From positions 19,142 to 83,141 of the forward strand of contig NZ_JAACFS010000034.1 of NCBI RefSeq assembly GCF_029051645.1: 64,000 bases of DNA, given 5' to 3'. Both the position numbers and the translations under genes were made by a program. Positions 25,545 to 33,117 of the stretch are shown here, in pieces; positions within the stretch are counted from its first letter, which is position 1, and every line of letters begins with the position of its first letter. This stretch comes from Bradyrhizobium sp. CSA112. Lineage in GTDB: Bacteria > Pseudomonadota > Alphaproteobacteria > Rhizobiales > Xanthobacteraceae. Below the pieces are notes generated by a model. The model was not told the DNA's origin and searched no databases. It worked only from the letters and a program-made list of their open reading frames with translations.

Positions 25545-26440
25545 GCGGAAAAGGACTGGTTGACGCCGAGCGCCGCCGTTTCAACGTTTTCGCGCTGGCG
25601 CCGAGCTTGATCGTGTTGTTTGCGATCGCGGGCCTGCCCGCGATCTATCTGGTCGTGACCAGCCTGACGCCGTTTCAACTGGTCAATCCCGGCTCGTCGA
25701 CCGATTTCAGTTCGCCCTTGCGCAACTATCGCCTGCTGCCGGACGATCCGCGCTTCGTCAATTCGCTGTGGGTGCAGGCAAAGCTGTCGTTCTGGGGCGT
25801 GCTGTTTCAGGTTCTGCTCGGCATGCTGCTGGCGCTCTTGCTGCACACGCAGTCGCGCGTCGCGGAATTCGCCCGCACCTTCTTCCTGATCCCGATGGTG
25901 CTGCCGCCGATCGTCGTGGCGATCATCTGGAAGCTGATTTATACGCCCGACATCAGCCCGCTCTACTACGCCGCTGGCCTGCTCAACATTGCGATGCCGT
26001 CGCTGACCTCCAGCGTCGATTTTGCGCTGACCGCGATCATCATCGCCGACACCTGGGAATGGCTTCCCTTCACCTTCCTCATGGTGCTGGCCGCGCTGCA
26101 GACCATTCCGGACGAGTTTTCTGAAGCCGCGCTGGTCGACGGCGCCAACCGGTTTCAGATCTTCTTCTACATCACGCTGCCTTTCATTACGCCGATCCTG
26201 GTGATCTCGGGCATGTTTCGCTTGATCGACAGCGTCAAGGCGTTCCCGCTGGTGTTCCTATTGACCGGCGGCGGGCCGGGCAGCGTCACCGAGGTGACGA
26301 ACTATTATGCTTATCTGCTGGCCTTCGATTTCAACGAGATCGGCTATTCCAGCGCAGTGACGATCGTGATGCTGCTGCTGGTGGTAGCTGTCTCCTTCGG
26401 CGTGGTGTGGATGGGCCGCCGCCGGGAGGCCATGGCATGA
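25541..26440 (+). CDS. ABC importer permease, MalF/UgpA type
   Basis: A 299-residue inner-membrane protein with six spans and the EAA loop EAALVDGANRFQIFFYITLP. The best start is TTG at 25541, overlapping the TGA of the binding-protein gene; no ATG or GTG fits before the first span (FNVFALAPSLIVLFAI). It pairs with the MalG-type permease downstream. Confidence 0.88.
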   Translation: MSGKGLVDAERRRFNVFALAPSLIVLFAIAGLPAIYLVVTSLTPFQLVNPGSSTDFSSPLRNYRLLPDDPRFVNSLWVQAKLSFWGVLFQVLLGMLLALLLHTQSRVAEFARTFFLIPMVLPPIVVAIIWKLIYTPDISPLYYAAGLLNIAMPSLTSSVDFALTAIIIADTWEWLPFTFLMVLAALQTIPDEFSEAALVDGANRFQIFFYITLPFITPILVISGMFRLIDSVKAFPLVFLLTGGGPGSVTEVTNYYAYLLAFDFNEIGYSSAVTIVMLLLVVAVSFGVVWMGRRREAMA

Positions 26441-27276
26441 GTGGCGGCATGAGCGGACCTATACGCCGGTCGGCCAGCGCTCGCCGGCTTGTGGCGATCG
26501 GCGTGACGCTGATCGTATTGCTGTCGCCGTTCCTGTGGCTGCTGCAGATGAGCTTCAAGTCTAACGACCTGATCCTGCAATTTCCGCCGCCGTTGATCTT
26601 CACGCCGACACTGCAAAATTACGCCTCGCTCTGGCAGGGCGCGTTCCCGGCCTCCTTCGTCAACAGCCTAATGAGCGCGTCGTTCTCCACCGCGCTGGCG
26701 CTCATTCTAGGCGTACCCGCGGCCTACGCGCTGTCGCGCTGGGCAGGGCGGGGCAAGCACGCGCTGAGCTTTGCGATCCTGGTGACGCGGATGGCGCCTC
26801 CGATCGCGTTCACGATTCCATTCTTCCTGTTCTATCGCTGGATCGGACTGCTCGACACCGTCACCGGGCTGGTGCTGGTCTATACCAGCTTCAACCTGCC
26901 GCTGGTAATCTGGATGATGCAGCCGTTTTTTGAAACCGTGCCGTCGTCGCTGGAAGAGGCGGCGCTGGTCGACGGCGCGTCGACACGGATCGTCTTTCTC
27001 CAGATCGTGCTGCCGATGGTCGCGCCCGGCATCGCCGCCACCGCGATCCTCTGTTTTCTCTACGCCTGGAACGACTTCTTCTTCGCACTGATCCTGACGC
27101 GCACCAACGCGCGCACCGCGCCCGTGGCTGTGGTCAACTTCATGAACTACGAGGGCTGGGAGTGGGGCAAGATCGCTGCCGGCGGATCGCTGGTGATGGC
27201 GCCGGTTCTGATTTTTTCTCTCGCGGTACGCCGCTATCTGGTGAGCGGGCTGACGGCGGGTGCCGTGAAGGGGTGA
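26437..27276 (+). CDS. ABC importer permease, MalG/UgpE type
   Basis: A 279-residue inner-membrane permease with six spans and the EAA loop EEAALVDGASTRIVFLQIVLP. The ATG at 26437 overlaps the stop of the MalF-type gene (ATGA) and has GGGAGG upstream; a start 10 codons earlier is less likely. No ATPase gene follows, so the complex must borrow an ATPase encoded elsewhere. Confidence 0.9.
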   Translation: MSGGMSGPIRRSASARRLVAIGVTLIVLLSPFLWLLQMSFKSNDLILQFPPPLIFTPTLQNYASLWQGAFPASFVNSLMSASFSTALALILGVPAAYALSRWAGRGKHALSFAILVTRMAPPIAFTIPFFLFYRWIGLLDTVTGLVLVYTSFNLPLVIWMMQPFFETVPSSLEEAALVDGASTRIVFLQIVLPMVAPGIAATAILCFLYAWNDFFFALILTRTNARTAPVAVVNFMNYEGWEWGKIAAGGSLVMAPVLIFSLAVRRYLVSGLTAGAVKG

Positions 27277-27281
27277 GGGTG

Positions 27282-28073
27282 ATGCGGCTTCCGACCGGTG
27301 CTTCACGATTTGTATTCATCTTTGCCCATCCGGCCGGCCATGTCGGCGCGCCCCGCCATTACACGCCTTACTTCCAGGGCAATGGGCTGGACTGGCACAT
27401 GGTGCCGCTCGACATCGCGCCGGAGCATCTGTCCGAAACGATCCGCACGCTTGCGAAATCGCCGAGCGTTGCCGGCTTCAATCTCACCATGCCGCACAAG
27501 CCGGCGGCGTTTGAATTGTGCGACGTGGTCGGCCCTGCCGCTGAATTCGAAGGCGTCGTCAACACAATCCGGATCGAGGCCGGCGGTCGGCTGGTCGGCG
27601 AGTCCTTCGACGGCGGCGGTTTTCTGAATGCAGCACGCGAGGAAAGGGTTTTCGATCCGGACCGTCGCTGCGTCGTGATCGGGGCGGGCGGAGCGGGACG
27701 GGCGATCTGTCACGCGCTCGCTGCCGCCGGACTAAAGCGGCTGCGGATCCTGAATGAAGCGCCCGGCCTGGTAGAAATCCTGGCCGCAAAACTCCGCAGT
27801 CGTTTCGCCGATCTCGAAATCAGCCTGGACGAAAAATTCGACGACGCCGGCCTCCTGGTCAACGCCACCTCGCTCGGGCTTCGCGAGGCGGACGCCCTGC
27901 CGATGAATCCCGCGCGGTTGCCGGATGGTTGCGCCGTGTTCGACATCATCGCCGCACGCCGGACCGAGTTCATGCAAGCCTGCGCCGCGCGCGGCCTGAA
28001 GGTGGTCGATGGCGTCGCGATGATCAAACACCAGTTGCCCTTGCAGACTGCATTCTGGCGCGGCGAGGTGTGA
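27282..28073 (+). CDS. Shikimate/quinate dehydrogenase-like protein
   Basis: A 263-residue AroE-fold protein. Visible are NLTMPHK (catalytic Lys), the substrate-side Asp in SFDGGGFLNA, the NAD(P) loop GAGGAGRAICHALAAAG and NATSLGL. The usual NTDGxGF motif is altered to SFDGGGF, suggesting a non-biosynthetic substrate. It starts five bases after the permease gene, as part of the importer operon, which argues for catabolism of an imported compound. The ATG at 27282 has GAGGG just upstream. Confidence 0.83.
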   Translation: MRLPTGASRFVFIFAHPAGHVGAPRHYTPYFQGNGLDWHMVPLDIAPEHLSETIRTLAKSPSVAGFNLTMPHKPAAFELCDVVGPAAEFEGVVNTIRIEAGGRLVGESFDGGGFLNAAREERVFDPDRRCVVIGAGGAGRAICHALAAAGLKRLRILNEAPGLVEILAAKLRSRFADLEISLDEKFDDAGLLVNATSLGLREADALPMNPARLPDGCAVFDIIAARRTEFMQACAARGLKVVDGVAMIKHQLPLQTAFWRGEV

Positions 28074-28267
28074 ACAAAGCCGAGTGGGAACCGAGTTCCT
28101 AACCAATCCGGAATGCATTCCCGCGAGAGCTCACAAGTTAGGCGTAGGGGGACCAACCCCCGTTGAAACCGCCCGACGAGGCCGGAATCGGCCTTGCTTC
28201 CGCTTGTTCCGACTGCAATGGATACGGCTGAACCACCGTCCTTACCTACATCCAGAAGAAGAGATCG
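28074..28267. other. Intergenic gap before the urate/allantoin genes
   Basis: 194 bases without a convincing gene, separating the importer operon from the DUF3830-puuE run. No clear promoter could be assigned. Confidence 0.4.
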
Positions 28268-28681
28268 ATGAGCCAACTGATTGTCCGTGCCGGCGAATTC
28301 ACCTTCCAGGCCCGTTTCGAGGAGCAACTGGCGCCCAAGACGGTAGCAGCGTTTCGCAAGGCGATGCCGTTCGAGAGCCAGGCGATCCACGTCCGCTGGA
28401 GCGGCGAGGGTGTCTGGATGCCGCTCGGCGATCTCGATTTCGGCGTCTCCTACGAGAACCACACCAGCTATCCCGCGCCCGGCCAGATCATTCTCTATCC
28501 CGGCGGCATCAGCGAAACCGAAATCCTGCTCGCCTATGGCGGCGTGCATTTTGCGAGCAAGATGGGCCAGCTCGCCGGCAATCATTTCATCACCCTGACC
28601 TCGGGGCTGGAGAACCTGACTGCGTTCGGCAAGGCCGTGCTGTGGAAGGGCGCGCAGAAGATTCGCTTCGAGGAAGTGTGA
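28268..28681 (+). CDS. DUF3830 cyclophilin-like protein
   Basis: A 137-residue protein of the DUF3830 family, which has a cyclophilin-like beta barrel. Typical segments are SQAIHVRWSGEGVWMPLGD, ENHTSYPAPGQIILYPGG and SETEILLAYGGVHFASKMG. Catalysis is unproven; members are commonly linked to amidohydrolases and purine or pyrimidine catabolic genes. It precedes the allantoinase gene by 2 bases and is surely co-transcribed with it. Confidence 0.82.
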   Translation: MSQLIVRAGEFTFQARFEEQLAPKTVAAFRKAMPFESQAIHVRWSGEGVWMPLGDLDFGVSYENHTSYPAPGQIILYPGGISETEILLAYGGVHFASKMGQLAGNHFITLTSGLENLTAFGKAVLWKGAQKIRFEEV

Positions 28682-28683
28682 GC

Positions 28684-29622
28684 ATGCCGGCGCCGGTCTA
28701 CCCGCGCGACTTTCGTGGCTACGGGCGCAACCCGCCCGATCCCAAGTGGCCCGGCGACGCACGTGTTGCCGTCCAGTTCGTGGTGAATTTCGAGGAAGGC
28801 GGCGAGAACAATATTCTCGACGGCGACCTTGCATCGGAAGCTTTTTTGTCCGACGTGCTGGGCGCGCAGCCCTGGCCCGGTCAGCGCCATGCCAATATCG
28901 AATCGATGTTCGAATATGGCTCGCGCGCCGGCTTCTGGCGGCTGTGGCGGACGTTCACTGAACGCAATCTGCCGGTCACCGTGTTTGGCGTCGCGAAGGC
29001 GTTGAAGCGAAATCCCGATGTGGTCGCCGCCATGAAGGAGGCCGGCTGGGACATCGCCAGCCACAGCCTCCGATGGATTGAGCACAAGGATATGTCCGAG
29101 AACGAGGAGCGGACCGAGATCGCAGCGGCGATCCGCGTCCACACCGAGGCGACGGGGCAGCGTCCGCTCGGCTGGTACACCGGGCGCTCTTCGATCAATA
29201 CGTTGCGGCTGCTGATGGAAGCCGGCGGATTGCTTTATCTCTGCGACTCCTATGCCGACGACCTGCCATACTGGATCAGGGCGCGCGGGTCGCCGCCGCA
29301 TCTGGTCATCCCCTATACGCTCGACGCCAACGACATGCGCTTTGTCAACGCGCAGGGCTTTGGCGGCGGGGATGAATTCTTCACCTACCTCAAGGACAGT
29401 TTTGACGTCCTTTACAAGGAAGGCGAGACTGCGCCGAAGATGATGTCGGTCGGGCTGCATTGCCGGGTCGTAGGCCGTCCCGGCCGGGCGGCGGCGCTGA
29501 TCCGCTTCCTCGACTATATCGGCAAGCACGATGGCGTCTGGGTGCCGACACGGCTGCAGATCGCGCAGCACTGGCACGCCAATCTCTCCCATCTCGCCGA
29601 CGACGCTTTCGATATCGGGTGA
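28684..29622 (+). CDS. puuE: Allantoinase of the polysaccharide-deacetylase fold (PuuE)
   Basis: A 312-residue enzyme that hydrolyses allantoin to allantoate without the metal of classical DAL1/AllB allantoinases. The protein matches PuuE in length and motifs: YPRDFRGYGRNPPDPKWPG at the N terminus, VVNFEEGGENNIL, GWDIASHSLRWIEH and GWYTGRSSINT. It sits between DUF3830 and the OHCU/HIUase gene, which supply its substrate. I start at MPAPVYP because the longer open frame upstream overlaps DUF3830. Confidence 0.9.
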   Translation: MPAPVYPRDFRGYGRNPPDPKWPGDARVAVQFVVNFEEGGENNILDGDLASEAFLSDVLGAQPWPGQRHANIESMFEYGSRAGFWRLWRTFTERNLPVTVFGVAKALKRNPDVVAAMKEAGWDIASHSLRWIEHKDMSENEERTEIAAAIRVHTEATGQRPLGWYTGRSSINTLRLLMEAGGLLYLCDSYADDLPYWIRARGSPPHLVIPYTLDANDMRFVNAQGFGGGDEFFTYLKDSFDVLYKEGETAPKMMSVGLHCRVVGRPGRAAALIRFLDYIGKHDGVWVPTRLQIAQHWHANLSHLADDAFDIG

Positions 29623-29634
29623 GGCGCGGAAGCG

Positions 29635-30516
29635 ATGTTGAAGCTTTCCGACTTAAACGTTTGCAGCAAGGATGATTTCGTCGCCGCGCTGGCAAATGTC
29701 TTTGAGTATTCACCCTGGGTTGCCGGGCAAGCGGCCGCATTGCGGCCGTTTGCGGGGGCCGGGCAGCTATTGGCGGCGATGACGGCGGCGGTCGAGCGCG
29801 CTCCCGAGGAATTGCGGCTGGCGCTGATCAGGGCGCATCCCGATCTCGCCAGCAAGACCCAGCGCGCTGCGGGTCTCACCGCGGAATCCGGCGCCGAGCA
29901 GAGCAGCGCCGGCCTCGATCGGCTGTCGGACGCCGGATACGAAGCGTTCGAGCGCGCCAACAGCGCCTACCGTTCCAAGTTCGGCTTTCCCTATATTGTC
30001 TGCGTTCGCCGCCACACCCGCGATTCCGTTCTGCGCGATTTCGAGCGCCGTTTGCCGAACGATGACAAGACCGAGGCGCAGGCGTCGATTGTAGAGATCT
30101 GCCGGATTGCTGCGTTGCGGCTCGATCAGCTCGTCGCCTCCGACGACAGGCTGCCCGTGCATGGCCGTCTGTCGACCCATGTGCTCGACACCCATAGCGG
30201 CCGACCCGCCGCGGGAATATCGGTTGAACTAACCGAACTGTCCGATCTCGGCGAGCCCCGCGTGGTGGCGCGCGCGACGACGAACCAGGACGGCCGCACC
30301 GATCAACCGCTGATCGGCGGCCGGCCGGTGCCGATCGGCCGCTACGAGCTGACGTTTGGCATCAGTGACTACTTTGCCGGTCGCAACGTGGCGATGTCCG
30401 ATCCGCCGTTTCTCGATCGAATTCCCGTGCGCTTTTCGGTAAGCGATCCCGAAGGCCATCTCCACGTGCCGCTATTGGTCACGCCCTGGGGCTATACGAC
30501 CTACCGCGGGAGCTAA
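29635..30516 (+). CDS. Bifunctional OHCU decarboxylase - 5-hydroxyisourate hydrolase fusion
   Basis: A 293-residue fusion. Residues ~1-165 are 2-oxo-4-hydroxy-4-carboxy-5-ureidoimidazoline decarboxylase (catalytic His in IRAHPDLASK, then FGFPYIVCVR). Residues ~178-293 are the transthyretin-like 5-hydroxyisourate hydrolase (LSTHVLDTHSGRPAAG, HLHVPLLVTPWGYTTYRGS with the signature YRGS end). Together they convert the uricase product to S-allantoin. The order decarboxylase then hydrolase is the reverse of the reaction order. It lies 12 bases after puuE. Confidence 0.93.
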   Translation: MLKLSDLNVCSKDDFVAALANVFEYSPWVAGQAAALRPFAGAGQLLAAMTAAVERAPEELRLALIRAHPDLASKTQRAAGLTAESGAEQSSAGLDRLSDAGYEAFERANSAYRSKFGFPYIVCVRRHTRDSVLRDFERRLPNDDKTEAQASIVEICRIAALRLDQLVASDDRLPVHGRLSTHVLDTHSGRPAAGISVELTELSDLGEPRVVARATTNQDGRTDQPLIGGRPVPIGRYELTFGISDYFAGRNVAMSDPPFLDRIPVRFSVSDPEGHLHVPLLVTPWGYTTYRGS

Positions 30517-30517
30517 A

Positions 30518-30635
30518 AACCGTAGGGTCGCGCGAACGCGCGCCCGATGACAGGCTCCGCGTGCCCACCATCTCCAGGCGATGCTTCTGATCGATGGGGG
30601 CACGGCACAAGTGCGTCTTTGCCCACCCTACGGTT
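30518..30635. repeat. Palindromic intergenic element between convergent genes
   Basis: AACCGTAGGGT (30518-30528) is the exact reverse complement of ACCCTACGGTT (30625-30635). The interior shares the 19-mer CCCGATGACAGGCTCCGCG (30543-30561) with 60350-60368. Probably a dispersed repeat that also ends transcription from both sides. Confidence 0.7.
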
Positions 30636-30641
30636 CCCAAC

Positions 30642-32036
30642 TTAATGCGTCGCCGATGCCGCGGCCGTCGCTGCGCCGGCTTCGGCGGCGGCCTTGCTGC
30701 CGACACCGTTGAAGAAGGCGTTCAGCGCGACCGCAACGAGCGCGCTGAGCAGGATACCGGACTCGAGCAACGGGTGCAGGTCATGCGGCAGGTTCTTGAA
30801 GAAGTTCGGCGATACCAGCGGAATCATGCCGAAGCCGACGGATATCGCGACGATGAACAGATTGTAGCGGTTGTTCTTGAAGTCCACTGCGGTAAGGATA
30901 CGCGCGCCGGTGGCGGCTACCATGCCGAACATCACGAGGCCGGCGCCGCCGAGCACCACCAGCGGCACGGCCTCGACCAGCGCCGCCATTTTAGGCAACA
31001 GCCCAAGCAGCAGCAGGATGCCGCCGCCGGCGACCGTGACCCAGCGCGATCGCACGCCGGTGACACCGACGAGGCCGACATTCTGCGAGAACGACGTGTA
31101 AGGAAAAGTATTGAACAACCCGCCCAGAAACGTGCCGACGCCGTCGGCCCGCAAGCCGCGGGTCAGCGCGTCGCGGCTGACGGCCTTGCCGGTGATCTCG
31201 CCCAGCGCGAGGAACATGCCAAGCGATTCGATCATCACCACGATCATCACGATGCACATGGTGAGGATAGGGATCAGTTGAAATTTCGGCAGCCCGAAAT
31301 GCAACGGCAGCACGATCGCAGCCCACGGCGCTGCGGCGACTTTCTCGAAATGCATGACACCGAGCGCAGCCGCCAGGATGGCGCCCGCGACAATGCCGAG
31401 CAGCACGGCGACATTGGCGACGAAGCCTGAGCCCCATTTGATCAGGCCAAGGATCACCAGCAGCACGAACAGCGCAAGCCCAAGGCCCTGCAGCTGACCG
31501 TAGCCCGGATTCGGGAAAGCGTGCGGCACGCCATCGATCATTTTGGTCAGGGTGGGGAGGCCGCCACCGGCCCAGTTGATGCCGACCCGCATCAGGGAAA
31601 TGCCGATCACCAGGATGATGGTTCCGGTGACGACCGGTGGAAACAGCGGCAGCAGCCGGCTGATGAAGGGCGCGGCAACAATGGCAAAGAGCCCGGCCGC
31701 TATCACCGAGCCGTAGATCCCGAGCAGGCCGATGTCCGGTGCGGCAGCCATCGACAGCATCGGGCCGACGGAGGCAAAGGTGACCCCCATCATCACCGGC
31801 AGCCTGATACCGACCCCGGGAAAACCGATACACTGCACCAGTGTGGCGATCCCGCACGCGAACAAATCCGCGCTGATCAGGAAGGCGACGTCCTCGGGCG
31901 GCAGCTTCAGGGCCCGGCCGATGATCAGGGGCACGGCAACCGCGCCGGCATACATCACCAGCACATGCTGCAGGCCGAGCGCCAGCAACCGCGGCGTCGG
32001 CAAGATCTGGTCGACCGGATGGATTTCGCTGCTCAT
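30642..32036 (-). CDS. Xanthine/urate permease, NCS2 family
   Basis: A 464-residue inner-membrane carrier with about 12-14 spans. The NCS2 signature appears as QNVGLVGVTGVRSR, and the early QH motif as LGLQHVLVMYAG, typical of nucleobase-ascorbate transporters (UacT/XanQ/PucJ group). It is divergent from the uricase gene, so urate or xanthine is the likely substrate. The start MSSEIHPVDQ is preferred; the 37 codons upstream lie in the promoter region. Confidence 0.9.
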   Translation of the reverse strand: MSSEIHPVDQILPTPRLLALGLQHVLVMYAGAVAVPLIIGRALKLPPEDVAFLISADLFACGIATLVQCIGFPGVGIRLPVMMGVTFASVGPMLSMAAAPDIGLLGIYGSVIAAGLFAIVAAPFISRLLPLFPPVVTGTIILVIGISLMRVGINWAGGGLPTLTKMIDGVPHAFPNPGYGQLQGLGLALFVLLVILGLIKWGSGFVANVAVLLGIVAGAILAAALGVMHFEKVAAAPWAAIVLPLHFGLPKFQLIPILTMCIVMIVVMIESLGMFLALGEITGKAVSRDALTRGLRADGVGTFLGGLFNTFPYTSFSQNVGLVGVTGVRSRWVTVAGGGILLLLGLLPKMAALVEAVPLVVLGGAGLVMFGMVAATGARILTAVDFKNNRYNLFIVAISVGFGMIPLVSPNFFKNLPHDLHPLLESGILLSALVAVALNAFFNGVGSKAAAEAGAATAAASATH

Positions 32037-32068
32037 GTTCGGATTCCCCCTGCTGCAGGCCCCCAAGC

Positions 32069-32100
32069 CTGTTTGAGCCGATACCTGTTTGAACCGATAC
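32069..32100. repeat. Two tandem 16-bp repeats between xanthine permease and uricase
   Basis: CTGTTTGAGCCGATAC (32069-32084) is followed directly by CTGTTTGAACCGATAC (32085-32100), one mismatch. The position 40-75 bases upstream of the uricase -24 box, and over the predicted start of the divergent transcript, suits an activator or repressor site. Confidence 0.6.
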
Positions 32101-32114
32101 AAGGCTCGTGCCAG
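32098..32114 (-). promoter_or_regulatory. Near-consensus sigma-54 promoter towards the xanthine/urate permease
   Basis: The minus strand reads CTGGCACGAGCCTTGTA (32114-32098). The -24 box TGGCACG is perfect and the -12 box is TTGTA, so the usual GC is GT. Predicted start is near 32087, about 50 bases before the permease ATG. Confidence 0.45.
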
Positions 32115-32141
32115 ATGCTCATCCCCGCAAGCCTTGCCCTG

Positions 32142-32157
32142 TGGCACGAAGGTTGCT
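32142..32157 (+). promoter_or_regulatory. Sigma-54 (RpoN) promoter of the uricase gene
   Basis: TGGCACGAAGGTTGCT matches the sigma-54 consensus TGGCACGRNNNTTGCW at every defined position, with the required 10 bases between GG and GC. Predicted transcription start is about 32168, 55 bases before the uricase ATG at 32223. Confidence 0.75.
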
Positions 32158-32222
32158 CAATATTGAACCATAGCGGGCGGTCGTGACCCGCGCAAATTGC
32201 AGGTTGAACGGGAGGCCTTCGG

Positions 32223-33065
32223 ATGCCGCTGATCAGGAACAGATATGGCAAGGGTCGCGTCCGGGTCATGCGGATTCACCGGGACGGCGACCAACACGAA
32301 GTCAGCCAACTCAGCGTCAAGGCGATGATCGAGGGCGACTTTGCCCGCGCCTATACCCATGCCGACAATTCCACCTCGGTGGCGACGGATACGATCAAGA
32401 ACATCGTCAATATCGTCGCCCGCGAAAACACCGCACTGTGCGCCGAGGAATTCTGCCAGGTGCTGGCGAATAGATATCTCGACACCTATCCGCAAATCGC
32501 CTCGGTTGCGATATCAGCGCATGAGACCAAATGGCGCCGCCTGAGTTTTGGCGGCAAGCCGCATCCCCACAGCTTCGTGCTCGACAGCAACGGCGAGCCG
32601 TTCGTGGAAGTCGCCGCTACCCGCGGTGGACCGCCGGGATTGACGTCGGGCATCGACGGTTTTGCTTTCATGAAGTCGACGCAGTCCGGGTGGGAGAATT
32701 ATCCGAGGGATCGCTACACGACGCTGCCGCCGACCGCCGACCGGATGTGCGCAACCAGCATGGTGGCGTCCTGGAAATGGTCGGCGAAGCCGTCGAGCTA
32801 TCCCGCTGCCAATGCGAGGATTCTCGACACCCTGCTCGAAGTGTTCAGCACCACCTACAGCAAGAGCGTGCAGGACAGCCTGTACCGGATGGGCGAGGCG
32901 GCCCTGGCGGCGGTGCCGGAGGTTTCGGAAATCAGCATGGCCTGCCCAAACATGCACTTCATTCCGATTAATCTTTCGGCGTTCGGGCTGGATAACAATA
33001 ATGACGTTTTCCTGCCGACCGACGAGCCCCACGGCCAGATTGAGTGCACGGTGGGAAGGGGCTAA
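32223..33065 (+). CDS. Urate oxidase (uricase, factor-independent urate hydroxylase)
   Basis: A 280-residue T-fold enzyme oxidising urate to 5-hydroxyisourate with O2. Conserved segments are the catalytic Thr region NSTSVATDTIKNIV, the FCQVLANRYLDTYPQI stretch, and PNMHFIPINL and the C-terminal half ending NDVFLPTDEPHGQIE. Unlike Bacillus PucL it carries no OHCU decarboxylase domain; that activity is fused to the HIU hydrolase at 29635. GGGAGG precedes the ATG. Expression from the sigma-54 site at 32142 is predicted. Confidence 0.94.
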   Translation: MPLIRNRYGKGRVRVMRIHRDGDQHEVSQLSVKAMIEGDFARAYTHADNSTSVATDTIKNIVNIVARENTALCAEEFCQVLANRYLDTYPQIASVAISAHETKWRRLSFGGKPHPHSFVLDSNGEPFVEVAATRGGPPGLTSGIDGFAFMKSTQSGWENYPRDRYTTLPPTADRMCATSMVASWKWSAKPSSYPAANARILDTLLEVFSTTYSKSVQDSLYRMGEAALAAVPEVSEISMACPNMHFIPINLSAFGLDNNNDVFLPTDEPHGQIECTVGRG

Positions 33066-33117
33066 AAGGCACCCCCACACGTCGAAGCGCCGATCGAAGT
33101 GCGCTTTCTGGAACGGC

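Noticed and set aside
32223..33065. PucL-type uricase fused to OHCU decarboxylase
   Set aside because: At 280 residues it has only the two T-fold halves; the decarboxylase is in the HIU hydrolase gene.
32812..33117. Extended start of the M20 amidohydrolase inside uricase
   Set aside because: The overlap would encode low-complexity sequence; MSKTEAA gives the usual family length.
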